From the NCBI GenBank assembly GCA_031257655.1, contig JAIROF010000218.1:1-5619 (forward strand): DNA of 5,619 bases, read 5' to 3'. The DNA is from Prevotellaceae bacterium. GTDB lineage: Bacteria > Bacteroidota > Bacteroidia > Bacteroidales > UBA932. The notes beneath the pieces are model-generated. The model had not been told where the DNA came from and did no database searches. It saw nothing but the letters and a program-made list of their open reading frames with translations. A program made the translations under genes and the position numbers. The stretch's first letter is position 1. The number at the start of each line of letters is the position of its first letter. This document shows, piece by piece, positions 5,560 through 5,619 of the stretch.

Positions 5560-5619
5560 CTTGTGAAAACCTTGTGTTCTTTGTGTCTTCGTGGTATTTT
5601 TCCAACCACAAAGGAACAA
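5560..5619. repeat. Degenerate TTTGTG-type array with inverted copy, cut by window end
   Basis: Four related cores run in one direction: CTTGTG (5560 and 5571), TTTGTG (5580) and TTCGTG (5588), spaced 11, 9 and 8 bp. An inverted CACAAAGG follows at 5607-5614. CTTCGTGGT (5587-5595) pairs with ACCACAAAG (5605-5613) with one mismatch around a 9-base loop. The repeat probably continues past the window. Confidence 0.6.

Larger units (their letters stand above)
5158..5619. other. 462-bp gene-free spacer: promoter plus repeat cluster
   Basis: No credible gene lies between the M13 start and the window end. From left to right the spacer holds the M13 leader and promoter (5158-5254), AATTACGAA units (5235-5258), a 9-bp tandem array (5287-5358), a large hairpin (5393-5475), a 12-bp palindrome (5487-5498), a CTAATTCGTAA copy (5498-5508), a short AT-rich stretch, and a TTTGTG-type array reaching the window edge. 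A plus-strand open frame over 5183-5377 translates the 9-bp repeat as Tyr/Cys-Thr-Asp triplets and is not considered a gene. Confidence 0.8.

Overview
The window looks like a piece of a Bacteroidota (Bacteroidetes) chromosome. Two starts (nadD and the M13 peptidase) sit downstream of exact matches to the Bacteroidetes -7 promoter box TAnnTTTG. None of the four starts has a strong Shine-Dalgarno sequence, and the best hint is a weak purine stretch before nadD. The proteins also fit the phylum: an exported M13 peptidase with a lipobox-like start, an exported GH3 hexosaminidase, and a short CNNM/CBS protein. Coding DNA is fairly GC-rich, while the spacers are AT-rich and carry small repeats. I cannot name the genus.

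Layout, left to right: (1) 53-1114, minus strand, a CNNM (DUF21)/CBS-pair membrane protein. (2) 1115-1376, a divergent spacer with a good nadD promoter, a weaker candidate promoter for the CNNM gene, and two perfect dyads. (3) 1377-1925, plus strand, nadD, the adenylyltransferase of NAD synthesis, with a shortened C-terminus. (4) 1909-3006, minus strand, an exported NagZ-like GH3 beta-N-acetylhexosaminidase. Its 3' end overlaps nadD tail-to-tail by 17 bp, next to a 9-bp stem-loop. (5) 3007-3129, a short spacer with a weak hairpin and a weak promoter candidate. (6) 3130-5157, minus strand, a complete M13 (neprilysin/PepO-type) zinc metallopeptidase. (7) 5158-5619, a 462-bp spacer with the M13 promoter followed by a cluster of repeats: AATTACGAA units, eight 9-bp tandem units, a hairpin with a 35-bp stem, and a degenerate TTTGTG-type array that runs off the window edge.

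The four genes do not form an evident pathway. NadD is a cytoplasmic housekeeping enzyme, and the CNNM protein is an inner-membrane (likely divalent-cation) protein. The GH3 enzyme and M13 peptidase are both exported and lie in the same direction, so they could be co-transcribed and take part in envelope glycan and peptide turnover, but the 123-bp gap leaves this open.

I see no defence system, CRISPR array, transposase or RNA gene. The least explained part is the repeat cluster at 5235-5619. Its three arrays share a YYYGTG-like core at about 8-11 bp spacing, in both orientations.
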